DNA of 64,000 nucleotides from Mycteria americana (Eukaryota; Chordata; Aves; Ciconiiformes; Ciconiidae), in NCBI RefSeq assembly GCF_035582795.1, contig NC_134367.1, positions 1,738,501-1,802,500 of the forward strand. Direction: 5' to 3'. Both the position numbers and the translations under genes were made by a program. Shown in pieces: positions 35,119 to 47,311 of this stretch. Position 1 is the first letter of the stretch. Every line of letters begins with the position of its first letter. The notes below the pieces were generated by a model, which was not told the origin of the DNA, made no database searches, and saw only the letters and a program-made list of their open reading frames with translations.

Positions 35119-36153
35119 AACCGGGCCAAAAAGAAAAGAAAGGCAGCGTGAACGAGGAAAGAAAATGCTGAATTGGACAATTTTGGGTTCCTGACCCCCA
35201 CCTCTCCTATTGCTCTGGGGACGCCCCTGCCCTGGGCCAGCCCCCAGCGCTGGTGTGCACCCGTGCCAGGCAGGAGGGGATGATCCAGCCCCGGTCCCGG
35301 AGCGAGGGCAGGATATATCCACCGCACTTTTATCCAGCCGAAAGTCAGGCGGTTCCTCCCAGCCCACGGTCTGGGCTGACGCGGCTGTCGCTGGAGAAGG
35401 AGCCGCATCCCAGGGGCACCTCCGCATCTTCGGATGGGTGGCAGGGACCCGAGGAGCTGCTCCGGGCAGGAGGGGTGTCCCTCTGTGGGGACAGGACACC
35501 CCCTCGAGAGGGTCACAGCTGTGCCTCTACCCCAGCCAGGGCTTTGCTGACCCTGTCCTTCCAGCCCAGAAAACAGGACAATTTCCAAACCCAGGAGTTG
35601 CAAAGAGATTAATTCAGTCTAAAAGCAAGGTGCAATATTTACTTACTGGTTTTATTTTTTTTTTTTTATTACCAGCAGCTGGAATTGGGAACCTCGGGGA
35701 GGGTTTCCCATGCAACATGCTGTTGCACTCCTGACAGCTGCTTGCATCCCCAGCTGAAGGGGCAGCCGCCCTCTTTCTGCCCTCCCCGGCTGCTCTGAGC
35801 GGTTGTAAAAGAGTCCACAACCAAGACAGCTGAGCCTTCGCAGAGAAAACGGAATTATTCCTACCTAAGCCATAATTCCCTGCTGGGGAACACACCTACC
35901 CAAGCCCCATGACCATCTCGCTGCTCCTACAGCACACTCGCTCCAGGACATCCATGTCTTTCCTGTACTGGGCGATGCCCAGGGGTATTTTTGATCCCCT
36001 GCATGTCCAAGATAAAGTCAACTGTATTTCCCTCAAAAACTCTTAATAAGGGGGTTATAAATTGCAATGGATGGGGGTCAGGACCTTTCGTTTCTGCTTT
36101 GCAGCTCTGTGCTTGCAGGAATGCTGAATGGGGACATGGACGGGGTTGTGAGC

Positions 36154-36500
36154 CCTGGCCATGCCTGGCGATGCCTGGTGATGCCCTGGTGATACACTGG
36201 TAAGGCCTGGTGAGACCCTGGCGATGCCCTGGTTATACCTGGTGATGCCTGGTGATGGTTGGTGATGCCCTGGTTGTACCTGGAGATGCCTGGTGATGGT
36301 TGGTGATGCCCTGGTTGTACCTGGAGATGCCTGGTGATGGTTGGTGATGCCCTGGTGATGCCCTGGTTGTACCTGGAGATGCCTGGTGATGGTTGGTGAT
36401 GCCCTGGTGATGCCTGGTGATACCTGGTTATGCCTGGTGATGCCCTGGTGATGCCTGGTTATGCCTGGTGATGCCCTGGTGATGCCCTGGTGATGCCTGA
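36154..36500 (+). repeat. Minisatellite of TGATGCCTGG-type units
   Basis: About 345 bases of 10-12-base units (GATGCCTGGT, GATGCCCTGGT, GATACCTGGT). Inside it is a higher-order 41-base block containing GTTGTACCTGGAGATGCC, present three times (one copy has an extra 12-base unit). All frames are open over parts of it; this is a by-product of the repeat, not evidence of coding. Confidence 0.95.
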
Positions 36501-39500
36501 TCTGGCACACATGAGAAAACCACATGCACCAGAGAAAGGTCGCAGTGGTATTTGTCCATTCGTTGCTGTCCAAGGAGATTGGGGTTGGGGGACAAAACCA
36601 GGACAAACAAAAACTGTAACGTGCTCTGCTCATCTGCCAGAAGATCAGCAACTATTTCTGCAGCCGAGAGCCTCCTCCCAGCCAGCTTGGTCCTCACTAG
36701 GGAATGCCATCACCTTCATCCCTTGGAGGGCTCCAGGAGGAAAGGCAGGCGTAACAGGAATAAAGCCTCAGCCCTTCAGACAACGCAAGTCAGCCCAGCT
36801 GTGACGGCCAAGAGAAGCCTGACTCCAGCTTTCCAAAGCCATGGAAAATCGAGCTGCAGGGATTTCCAAAGGGATTAAGACAGAGCTGCAGGACAGGGCT
36901 TCCCTGAAAGGATTTGGCCAGTTGGGATGAATTTGCTGGCTGGAAAAAATCAAGGTGAGAAAGACGAGGGGTTTCTGGAGGTGCCAGAACATGTTGACAT
37001 TTTCCAGCCTATTAATATTTGAGGAAATTCAGCCACACCGGGGGATAAACGTGCCAAGAGGTGCTCAAAGACTGATGTGCAAACCAACACCTTCCCTGGA
37101 GGGAAAACTCCGCGGGCCCAGCTGCACGTCCCACATGACAAGCTAGTTTTCGAAGGAGACTCTGAGACAGCAAGTTCTCTTGTTCCCTCACCTGCTTTTC
37201 CAGGCTTCCTTGCTGCAGCATCTTTTGGGGTCATGCACACCGCTTCCCAGGTGCAGACAGCCTTTCTCCCCCGTCTTTGGCTCTGCTCACCAGGTACATC
37301 TGCACCGAGACCAGATGCTGCCTGGGAGCATCCCCAGGCATTGCACCGTGGCCACCCAAAGCTCTTCTGCTCCAGCCAAGCTCCCCGAGGCGCCGGGTCC
37401 CCATCACGCTCTGCTTGGTGCAAAACCAGTGCCGCACACCCCGTCGCGGTGCGAGATGTGCAGCTGGTACCCACCAGAGCATCATTTCTAAGGGAGATGA
37501 GGGTCATGAAGGATGATCAGGAGCTGCTAAGCAAGGCAAGCATCCTCTCAAACGCTGGTGCCATTGGAAATGTTGCTTTGATAATTAAAAGTGAGGCATT
37601 TCTTTACAGAGCAGGGAGATGGGCTGTGCAGCTCCCAGCCAAGGGATGCTGCAGGTGCTGAAAGTCGGTTGGCTTGAAGGGGACACTGGAAAAGTTTGTG
37701 AAAAAGAAATCCATGAAGGGCTATTAAACACCGTGACCCACAGATTGCTCTGGGCACGCGCTGCTTATCAGCCTCTTCCCTAACTAGCACAAATTGCTGC
37801 AGTGAAGATGCATCCTTCACCATGAACTCAGAAGAGCAGCAGAAACAAACCTGTTCAAGCCGTAAAGGCTCTAGGCTCCGCAGGAGCTTGCTCGGGTAAA
37901 GGGTTTGCTGCAGCCTTGCACGGATCCTGCAGTTCTAGTCGGTGCATGATCTATCCAGTGGGGTGACGTGACTCAGGCTCTTTGCAAATATCAGGAAGAA
38001 AAGAGAATGCCAGAAAACACCCACAAGCAAAAATATCAGAAGTCATCTCAGAAAACACCTACAAGCAAAAACATGAGTGGCATCGTTCAGATCCTCAAAT
38101 GCCTTTAGTTGTCTGTTCCTAGAGAAGTGCCCAGTTTTGGTTCAAATCAGAGAGAATCAGGCACAATTATAGATTTTAGCATATAAATAGTGCTGAGGAA
38201 AAGGCACTGGCATCAGTAAGCTTAGGCAGAGCAGCGATGAGTTCTACCAGTTCACATGCCACACAGCCATGTCTTTCTTCATTTTAGGTCTGATCTTGAT
38301 TTTATTAAAGTCAGTAGGAAAATCAGTCGACTCCAGGGGAAAGGAAAAGGACTCCCCTCTCTGCAATGAAACTCATGTGTGCCACGTCCCAGCCAAAAAA
38401 AAAAGATTTTTTTTCTACTGGAGGCTGCCCTGGGCTGCTCTTGCTGTGGAGCTCAGCACCTTCATGTGAACTTAAACCTGGTACCAGGTGCCTGCTGGGC
38501 CAAGGGATGGGTGGTGGGATTCCCAGTCCCTAACTTCAGAGCTGCTCTTGCTCCTACAGCCAAGCTACAACAGAGCAAGCATCAGCATTTTCCTCCAAGA
38601 GCAAGGTGCGTGGTTTGTATTTCACCGCCTGCCGTGGACTCAAGGTGGGCACGGGTGGGTTCAGAAGGGACCCCTCGATCAAAGCCAGCTGGAAACCACA
38701 GCTCCGGGTGTGCACAGATGTGATCACCTCCATTTATGCACCCAAAAAGGCCTTAATCCTACAGGTGATCTGCCAGTCGCAGGCTCCAAGGCTCAGCTTT
38801 ACCATCAATAAGCGTCTTCTGGCTTTAAAATCTTCAGTCAACGGATAGTTTTATGGTGGTGATCCGACTATCTCTTCATCTGGATGTCTCCTGGGTCCCT
38901 GCTCTTTCTATCATCCTGCACAAGCCCTTAATGCAAGTGCTCTGGGGATCCATCCTCATCCCATTTCAACATATATGAGATGAAGATGGCCCGGATGGAG
39001 CAGGGTCCTCAGCAGCACTCCCCACACCACCGGCTGCACCCAGGCAGGAGGAAAAGTGGGTGCTGAGCCCAGGAGACCTGCTCGAACAGAGGATGGGTCA
39101 ACTGTCTGCAAAGCACTGCCAAAAATTTGTCCTGAGATAGCAGGGAAGGGGATTGACTCGGCACCCAGCGGCACGTGGCCGCGCTGGAGGGACGTGCGGG
39201 TCCTAGGACAGACCTACGTGGCCGTCACAAGGTTCTCGCAAGCCCCAGAGCACCTCTCGCCTCTGTGACGCTGGTGTTTACAGCCCGGCGGGACGGCTGC
39301 CCCGCGTCCCACGGGATTTGAGCACAGCCGCGACATTCGCACCCGGCCCCAGAGCTCATTCACACCCAAGTGCGACCCGTTCTCCAAATTAAAACGGAAA
39401 GGCCAGAAATTACGTGGCTAACGAGCCCGTTCACCCATGGATGCTCACCCCCGCATCCAGCCCTGCCGAGAAAGGGCTGCGCGTCCTGAATACGTGGCTC

Positions 39501-42426
39501 TTACAGGGACAAGGTCGTGATGAAGCCACCAGATCTCATTCAAGGCACCCCTAAACTGAGGTCTCCAGGGCTGGGCAGTTTGCTGAAGCGGAGCCCCAGG
39601 GGCACGCCTTGCTGCCGGCCGCGCTCAGAGCCAGGGGCTGGAGGATGCTGCTCTTGCAAGCACGTGTACAATGTAATTATACGGTCTTGGGTGGTCTTCA
39701 GCTCTCCCCTGCTCAGGGAGAAGAAAGAAGAGGTTTCTCCTAACGGGATTTTCTCCCTGCTGGAGGGTCCTTTTCTCGTTGGCTTGGCTTCCTACCACTC
39801 CCATTCATTCACCTGGGAGCTGGCTGCATCCGCTAACGATTTACACGCTGGACTCTCTTTGGGAAAAAAAAAAAAAAAGATAAATAAGCTCCAGAATAAA
39901 ATATAATGAGTATCCTGCTGTTACAGCGGGAACAGCCCTGCGCTGGGAGGGGGAGCTGGTCACTCCAGCACCCCAACGGGGGAGGTGGCACTCCTGCACC
40001 CTCCAGAGATGCCGGGGCACCGACGGCCCCAGGAGATGCCGTGCTCCCCGGCACCGGGAGTGGGGAGGGTGAGCTCTGGCTGCCGTTGTCTCCGGGATGG
40101 AGGTCTGAAAGCACCGGCTGCGAGGCCGGCGAGCATGGAGGCATCCGGCACGGGCTGCTGAAGCCGCAGCAGAGGATGCTTCATCTCAGCCCCTCACCTG
40201 CAGCCGCTACGCTCAACGAGGTTTCCTAAACAGATTTCGCATCTTCCTTATAAACATAAACCTCTCAGATTGGCCTAATGAAGATGAAAGAGCCTTTAAA
40301 GTGGGAATCATAGCTCCGGTTTGGGCCATAAAGTATCTCAGAATAGCTCTCCGTCATGGAAGAATATTGCAGATCGGGGGATCTGTCAGGGAGGATGGAG
40401 GCAGCTGACGCAGTTGCGGGCGCTGCAGCGAGATGGGGATGGTTCGGGGATGGATTTGGGGAGGACAGGGGTCCAGAGAAGGTGTGAACCAAACTGAAAT
40501 GCTACAGAGGCTGTTCCTGGAACCTCTGGTGCTTTGCCTCTTCAGTAACCCACTACGGAGGGTTTCATCTGGTCCCGGGGTACTCAGGTGAATCTGTTGC
40601 GCCCCAATATCCTTTGGCAAGGAGGTGCTCGCATCTGCAGCCTGCTGAAGGACAACCCGCCTCCTTTTTGTTTATTCTCAGCCTCTTCTCTGGCTGTTGG
40701 AAAGAGGGGAGGATGTCCAGAGGAGATGTCTTCAGGATGGAGCATCTCCACCCTGAGGCAGATGTCTGGATGAGGTGGCTCAGCCACGCTCCAGGTCCCT
40801 CCAGCCCCAGCGTCCTGCTGATGGGCTGCTCTCCCCGGGAGGTTGCCTTTGGGGTGGCTCCTTTCCCTGCAGAAGACTGTGTCGAGTAAAATAAGAGCAA
40901 ATCCTTGGCCCACCCGAGGCGAGACCGTATCTGCTCCCTGCTGGTAAGATCATGGGCAAACCCCCATGTGTGGCTTCACCGTGCCCTGCAGTTTGTCTTC
41001 TCGTAAGCACGCAAACCGACAACGGTGCTTCGTACGGGCCGGTGGGAGGGATGCTCACAGGCCGTGTCTAGCTCTTGCTTGAGCCCAGACCTGACAAAAG
41101 TCACTGTTAGGTACTCCAGGAGGATGGCCCAGCCTTCAAGGGCCACCTTGGCATTACATCCTGAGGATGGAAAATCCCGATGGAGATGTGTTTCTCCACC
41201 TGGGTAAACCCACAGCTGGAAAAAAAAGACCTTAAAAATCTTAAAATCATCCCGTTTTCCTGACATGTGGCTGAGGACCGGTGCCATCACAACGGGATGC
41301 TTGTGGAGAGCAGCCAGAGGAGGTGATGAGCAAGGTCAGAGGCAAATCTGCCTCAAACACATGAGACATGGGGTGTAAAAGGCCGTGCGAACCCTGGTAA
41401 ACCATCCTGCTGCTGTTAAACCTTCCACGCTGGGCCTGCTGGGGTTTGGGGACGTGGTTTTACCCCAAACCACCCCAGGGTAGAGTCAGGAGTTAGCAAA
41501 GCCACAGCCATCCACAAGGGTGGTTTGCACGTCGCTACCCTCTTTTGGGTGGAAGAAGAGAGTTGAGCCCCCCGGGCACGAGCCAGCCGTCCGGGGGGGC
41601 TGGAAACTTGGCACCAGATGAGTTTCCCCATCGCTGCGTTCCCCTCGGATCCCCCATCGCCCCCAGCCCCCTTCCAGGCTTGCCCCACGGTGCTACCCTC
41701 CCCCGAACACGCTGTAGAGGATGGAGCATCCCTCTTGCTCGCCCGTGCAAGGCTTGGCCAAGGCGCATGAAGGAGCCTCCTGGAAGCCACCACTGCTCTG
41801 AGATATAGAGTAGCCAAGGCCAACCCTATAGAAAACATGAGTTCTGCTGGGCTTTGGGCCACTGTGCGATGGGGAAAGCGTCGGCAGCCCAAAACTGGTC
41901 CAGCTTGAGTGGAGCAGAGAGGTTGGGGTTCGATGGGCGCAGAAAGGGAGCAGTGAGCCTGGCCAAGCCACGTAAACCTGTCCGTGCTCCGGAAAAGCCA
42001 CCCCCAGGCTGGAAAACGCTCTCCCGCTGCTTTTGCACCCAAAGCCGGCGGCCGCAGGACTCCCTGGCACATCAGGCAGAGATGCCCGCTGCCTGTGCCC
42101 ACCCTGCCCGGGCTGAGGAGCCGCTGCTGTCCTGAGAAGTTTGCTTTTAACCAAATCCCCTTTTATCCCACGGAAAGATGACCCCAAATCCTCAGCACCC
42201 ATCGCAGCACGAAGCCCTCCCACGCCTGAGCCCAAGGAGTGACGGATGCTCCTGTCCGGTGCACCGGTAATAAACAACCCGTGCCTAACCCGCTGCCATC
42301 GGTGCTGGCTGGTACGCGGTGAAGGACTTCTCCATCCAACCCCCCCCCCCCCAAGCTCCAAAGCTGCAAATGCAATTAGCAGCATCACCCGGAAAACTTT
42401 GCCGGCTGCGGTTCGTGGAGAGATGC

Positions 42427-42585
42427 TAATCCCTCCATCCGCCGCGGGGCCGGATCCGGCGAATGCCCGTCGCTTGCTCATCTTTTGTTCGGTACCTGGA
42501 ACGGTCCCTCTCGCCTCCCCTCTCGCCCCCCCCCTTCTCTCCGGCAGACGGCAGCGGCTGCGATCGTTGTGGGGGGCTATAAAAA
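42427..42585 (+). promoter_or_regulatory. POMC: POMC promoter: bicoid-type site and TATA box
   Basis: A clear TATA box (CTATAAAAAGCC, core 42578-42585) sits about 30 bases before the expected start of the leader exon. TAATCC at 42427-42432 is the core recognised by Pitx-type homeodomain factors, which are known activators of POMC in corticotrophs. It lies about 180 bases upstream of the start. The glucocorticoid and NurRE elements known from mammals were not identified by eye. Confidence 0.7.
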
Positions 42586-42607
42586 GCCGCCGGGACCAGC
42601 GGCCAAG

Positions 42608-42687
42608 TGGCAGACGCTCTCCGGGAGCGCGTGGGAGCGAGGGACGGAGGGCGTGCAGCGGCGGTCGGGCTCCCACCCCGACCACAG
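42608..42687 (+). other. POMC: POMC non-coding exon 1
   Basis: The start is set by TATA spacing and the end by a strong donor (ACCACAG followed by GTAAGC at 42688). The length of about 80 bases agrees with the usual untranslated first exon of vertebrate POMC. Intron 1 is 1.7 kb and ends in a T-rich tract with a TAG acceptor at 44392-44394. Confidence 0.75.
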
Positions 42688-44466
42688 GTAAGCCCCAAAA
42701 ACCAACGACCCAGCCCTGTGGGTCTCCCTGATGTGTTTCGGGGTGCATGGGGGGGGGGGGGGGGAAAGAAACTTTGCAAAAATACGGGCTTGATGGATGG
42801 TGGGGACCGGTCGCTGGGGAGGGGTGACACGCCGCGACGGACGGCTGCCGGGCAGGGGTTTCCCAGAGAGGCATGGGCAATAAAACACACCCTTCCCTGC
42901 CAGCCTCCGCTTATCGCCGGCTTTACTTGCATCATTGGGTGTTGATGTGCTGCAGAGGGGCTGCCTGCTGCCGCCCCGGACCCTCCGTGCTGCGCTGGGG
43001 GGTCCCGGACAGTGACACCCACAAATCTGGGCAGAAGACGGAAAGATAACCTTTACGTTTAAATTGGGTCTGTCTCGCTGTTTCATCCCCTTCTCTGAAC
43101 TGCTGTTTGCTGCCATAAATCCAGGGTCTTTTTTCCCTCTGCCAAAGAAAGCCCCCCCTCCATCCAGGTTCGACCTGGCGGCTCTTGCACCGGAGGGGAG
43201 GGTCAGCTCTCCCCTCCAGCCACACATTCGGGGCCAAAGTGAGATTTTTCTTCCGTTTTCTTTCACCGTGGGATGGGCTTTCCCTCCTGTAGAGCTCCCG
43301 CAGCGTGGGGGAAGGTGAGACACGTGAGTCCACGCCGAGTTAAATACAGCTGCTTGGGAAAGAGTCGGGGTTTGCAAAGGAAAAGCAACCCGGACGTCCT
43401 CGGGGACCCGGGAGCCAGGTCCCACGGGCATCCAGGAGCCGACCCCAACCTCATCCTTGACGGCACAGCAGCTTCAGCCCCTGGGTTTTGGCCGGATTCT
43501 GGGCTAATTTTGGCAGCCCCCGGGACGCGCCGCGTCCCAAACACCACCAGCGCTTGCCATAGCCCTTCCCAAAAGCCGAGCAACCGACTTCACTGTAATT
43601 CAATGTAAAATATTCACGTCTTACTCATCTAATCCTAGTTTAATATTATTTGCAGTTGTGTCTCCCACCACGCAGGAGTTTTGCAGCCGCTCGAAGGGCA
43701 TCGCAGGACAGGTTAGGAGGGAGCGTATATTTTTTAGAGGAATCAGCTTGCAAGCCACGAGGGGTTGGCAAGGGATGAAACCTGAAGACAGCTCCCTAAC
43801 GCTTTCCCCTTGCAGCATCACTCATCTTTATGGGGTTCTTAGGAGGCGGCAGCAATCCCCGCCGACAGCGGTTGTCACCTACGGCAGCAGTGACAAAAGA
43901 CCTGGGCTCCGGAGAGAAGCCTCTCTGTTGGGAAGGCAAAAGGAAGAGGCAGGGGGGAACGTTGCCCATTTTTGGGAGCGGCCGAGCAGGAGCAGAGCGA
44001 TGCGGGTGCAGGCGGGGAGGCAGCTTTCGGTGTTGCCTTCCCTTTTCTGTGCCTCAGTTTCTCCTCCGGCAAAATCACCCCCATGCCCCTGGGGTGTAGC
44101 GAGGAGCATCCCTTTGCAACGAGCTGGAAGCGGGAGGAAAGCTGTGCAGAAGGAGGGATTTGCAGCACTAACGCATCTCCCGGGGCACGGGGACAGGCAA
44201 AGCTGCGGCCCCGCGGGACGGGGAGGCAGGTCGGTGCCGCAGGAGGGGACCCCGCTCCTGCAACCCCAGCAGAGGCGACTTCCAAAAGGGCAAGGGTAAG
44301 GCGGACGCGTCAAAGAAAGCATTAAAGAATCGCCTGAAGGAAAAAAAAGGGGGGTTTGGGTTTTTTTTTTTTTTCTTTTTTTTTTTCCCCGTAGTTCCTG
44401 CACGGTTCCTGGGCCCGCAGCCCCTCGCACCCCTCGTGTGACCCCGGCTTCGCGTCCCCGGCCAGG

Positions 44467-45876
44467 ATGCCGAGCGTGCTGTGGAGCAGCCTGCCCGTGG
44501 TGCTGGGGCTGCTGCTCTGGCACCCCGCCGGTGCCAGCAGCCCCTGCTGGGAGAGCAGCAAATGCCAGGACCTCACCAGCGAGGCCGGCATTTTGGTAAG
44601 CCCGGGGATGGGGACTGCCCTCCTGTCGCTTTGGCTTCTGACCCCCGCCCCAGGGACCGGCGCGGTGGGCTGGGGGAGGAGGTGACAGGGATGCCGACGC
44701 CGTGGGGTGACCCGCATCGATGTGGGGTGATGCTTCGGGCCCCATGACCCGCAGGTGTTGGTGGGCTCGTGCCTCCCGGCTTCACGCCGGGGGACGATGC
44801 TAAAATAAATTTTTGAGCTTGCAGCGTCCCCCCTGCATGGGATAAAAGCAGAAATTGGGGTATCGGCTTTACCCCGCGCCCACGGGTGCTGGCAGAGCGC
44901 GACCTGCTCTCATCAGCGATGGGACAGCGGTAACGGCTCACCCTGTGCAGGCACTGAGTTTGCTCCAGGGACCCCACGGTGGGGGCCGTGCCCCCCAGCA
45001 CCGTTTCCAGCCACCCGGGGCCGGTTTGGTGCCTGGGCACGATGCTCCAGGCTCGGCCCTTGAAGCTCCCCACCAAGGGGGTGACACCCAGGCGGGGACC
45101 TCAGCCGGGCACAAGCGTGAAACCATCTTGTGAAGCATCCCGCTCCGTGCAAGCAGCCCCCTGCAAACCCTCCCCGGGGGTGCCCGGCCGTGCGCTCACC
45201 CTTCCCGCACGTCTCCCCCCCCCCCCACCCCACGCAGGCGTGCGCCGCGGCGTGCAGAGCCGACCTGTCGGCCGAGGCACCCGTCTACCCAGGGAACGGG
45301 CACCTCCAGCCCCTCTCCGAGAGCATCCGCAAGTACGTCATGAGCCACTTTCGCTGGAACAAGTTCGGCCGGAGGAACAGCAGCAGCGGCGGCGGGCACA
45401 AACGAGAGGAGATGGCGGGGGGCGACCCACCGCCGGCATCGCTGCCCGCCATCCCGCTGTCCCACCACGAGGAAGAGCAGGGAACCGGGCTGGAGCGGGA
45501 GGAAGGCAAACGCTCCTACTCCATGGAGCACTTTCGCTGGGGAAAGCCGGTGGGACGCAAGAGGAGACCCATCAAGGTCTACCCCAACGGGGTGGAGGAG
45601 GAGTCGGCCGAGAGCTACCCGCTGGAGTTCAGGCGGGAGCTGGCGCTCGGCAGCACTGGGGCACCGCCCGAGGAGGAAGAGGAGGAGGAGGAGGAGGAAG
45701 GCCAGGAGGAGGAGAAGGCGGCCGGCAGCTCCTACCGCATGCGCCATTTCCGCTGGCACGCGCCCTTGAAGGACAAGCGCTACGGGGGCTTCATGACCTC
45801 GGAGCACAGCCAGACCCCTCTAGTGACTCTCTTCAAAAACGCCATCATCAAAAGCGCCTACAAGAAGGGGCAGTGA
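44467..45876 (+). CDS. POMC: Pro-opiomelanocortin prohormone, two coding exons, 255 aa
   Basis: Coding exons are 44467-44595 (43 codons) and 45238-45876, joined in phase 0. Residues 1 to about 25 form the signal peptide (VVLGLLLW). N-POMC has the four conserved cysteines 27, 33, 45 and 49. Gamma-MSH is [12 protein letters not shown] (76-87) before RR, with an NSS glycosylation site at 90. ACTH(1-39) spans residues 136-174, preceded by KR and followed by RR, with alpha-[17 protein letters not shown] before RKRR. Beta-LPH starts at 177. The beta-MSH core [15 protein letters not shown] precedes KR 223-224. Beta-endorphin is 225-255, beginning [16 protein letters not shown]1/3 and PC2 cut at the dibasic sites in corticotrophs and melanotrophs. 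Odd points: a run of ten Glu (188-197), and only a single Lys (203) before the beta-MSH segment. The start codon has A at -3. Confidence 0.98.
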
Positions 45877-46210
45877 TGGGGGAGAGCCCGAGGGGCATCC
45901 CGCCCCCGCCACCGCCCCCCCCCCCCCCAGCTTTAGTGTCCCCCTGGCATGCGTTTCACTTAGAGGTCACTCGTTATGTCGTTCTTAATTAGTACTCCGA
46001 AGGGGTCCGCTCCCGGGTTTCACCGGGTGGGAACAGGTTAGGGATAAAGATGTCAACCGCTTCGCCCACTGGACACGCACGGGGAGCGGGGATGATGCCC
46101 AGTTCGGAGCACGCCGGGTGATTTTCATATATTTTCACTGAGCTGTACAATACTGTAAATGACGGATTAAAAGAATTCTAAAAAAAAAAATAAATAAAAA
46201 AAATATATAG
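45877..46210 (+). other. POMC: POMC 3' UTR and poly(A) signals
   Basis: A short UTR after the stop at 45874-45876. ATTAAA (46166-46171) is followed by AATAAA at 46189-46194 and 46193-46198 in an A-rich stretch. A C-homopolymer lies at about 45917-45929. Confidence 0.7.
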
Positions 46211-47311
46211 AATACATTTTTTTGCAAGCTAACCAGGTGTCGGCAATGTCTCTGGGGGTGCCCGGTGTTTGTAAAGGGGTGGAAAAAATAATTGCGAAGT
46301 AAAATCCTGCAGGTGGGGAGGGGGTAAAGAGACGTGGCCGGGCAAGTGCTGGGAGCGTGTTTTGGGGCGAGGGGAGGAAGGGCAATTTCGCACCCCCCGC
46401 TCGGGAGCTTCACAGCAGCTGGCCGGGGAGCTCCAGCAAGGCTGGGCTCGCTGCCCCCAGCCCGGAGAGGGCACCGGGGGCTGCGTTTTGGGAGGGCCCG
46501 GCTCCTGCGCACCCCCGCGGAGCGTGTTTCGGTCCCGGAGAGGAGCCCCACGCTGCTGCGCCACGCGATGACGGCGTTTGCTGGCAGCCGGGGGAAACGC
46601 AGCGTCCTCTGGGTGCTGCCCCAAGGAGCAAAGGGACCCACAGCCAGGCTCCCCCGGCACCCCCCTCCCAGGTAAACTCATTAATTCCCCATTAAATTCC
46701 CCATTAAAGAGTTGCAGCTGCCCCAGGGGGATGAACCCCCCCCCATCCGGCCCCCAGGAGGGGCTTTTGGGATTGGGATTGCAACGTAGGGGGGCTGCGC
46801 ATCCCTACGGTTGGGTATAACACGGTGGAAACATTATTCAAGGAAAACAGGGCTCATATGAGTGCTTTCTCCCCGCTCCTTAGCTAAGAGATGTCCTCGC
46901 TCCGTCCTTCGCATAGCGAGGAGCAGAGGGGCTGCGGGGGCAGGCCGTGCACCGCGTACGTTTTGGCCCCTCAAATAGCTATGGGGGGGCTTATTTCCCA
47001 TTTTGGCCTTGGCAAGTGGGTTTGTGCACGCTCGCCCACGCCGTGAACAGAAGCCCAGGAGCCTTCCCGCCCCAGGGAGGTTCTGCAGGATGGGGGGAAA
47101 ATGCTGAATTATAAAGGGATGATGAAGATGAAGCCCGGTTTGGGTTGGATGCTGGGCACAGAGCTGGGGGAAGGAAGCTTGTCCACAGCTGCGGCCATCC
47201 TCCTCCTCACCCCATGCCTTCCCTTCTCCGTTCCCTTCAACCACCCATTTTTCCTCTCCCCGGGCAGAGACAGCACCCAGCTGCCGTGAACGCGCCGAGA
47301 CAGCAGAGCCC
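46211..47311. other. Short convergent spacer between POMC and EFR3B
   Basis: About 1.1 kb between the two poly(A) regions. It is GC-rich at 46330-46680, with open frames on both strands that lack recognisable content. No gene is seen. Confidence 0.6.

Larger units (their letters stand above)
29700..42400. other. Intergenic region between the fibrinogen-like gene and POMC
   Basis: No gene recognised. Contents seen: a TATAAATAG at 30835-30843 with no recognisable exon after it, an AT-rich homeodomain-like patch at 31187-31210, a broken A-run at 33124-33147, a 27-bp duplication at 33737, a GT-like tract at 35050-35118, and a minisatellite at 36154-36500. POMC and fibrinogen-like regulatory elements must lie here, but they cannot be assigned from one sequence. 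Confidence 0.5.

Noticed and set aside
36055-36651. Long open frame of ITRHHQ-like repeats
   Set aside because: It is a translation of the minisatellite at 36154-36500; other frames of the array are equally open.
41693-42880. A 395-codon minus-strand open frame over the POMC promoter and exon 1
   Set aside because: GC-rich antisense frame crossing the POMC TATA box and leader exon; Pro/Ser/Arg-rich with no domain.
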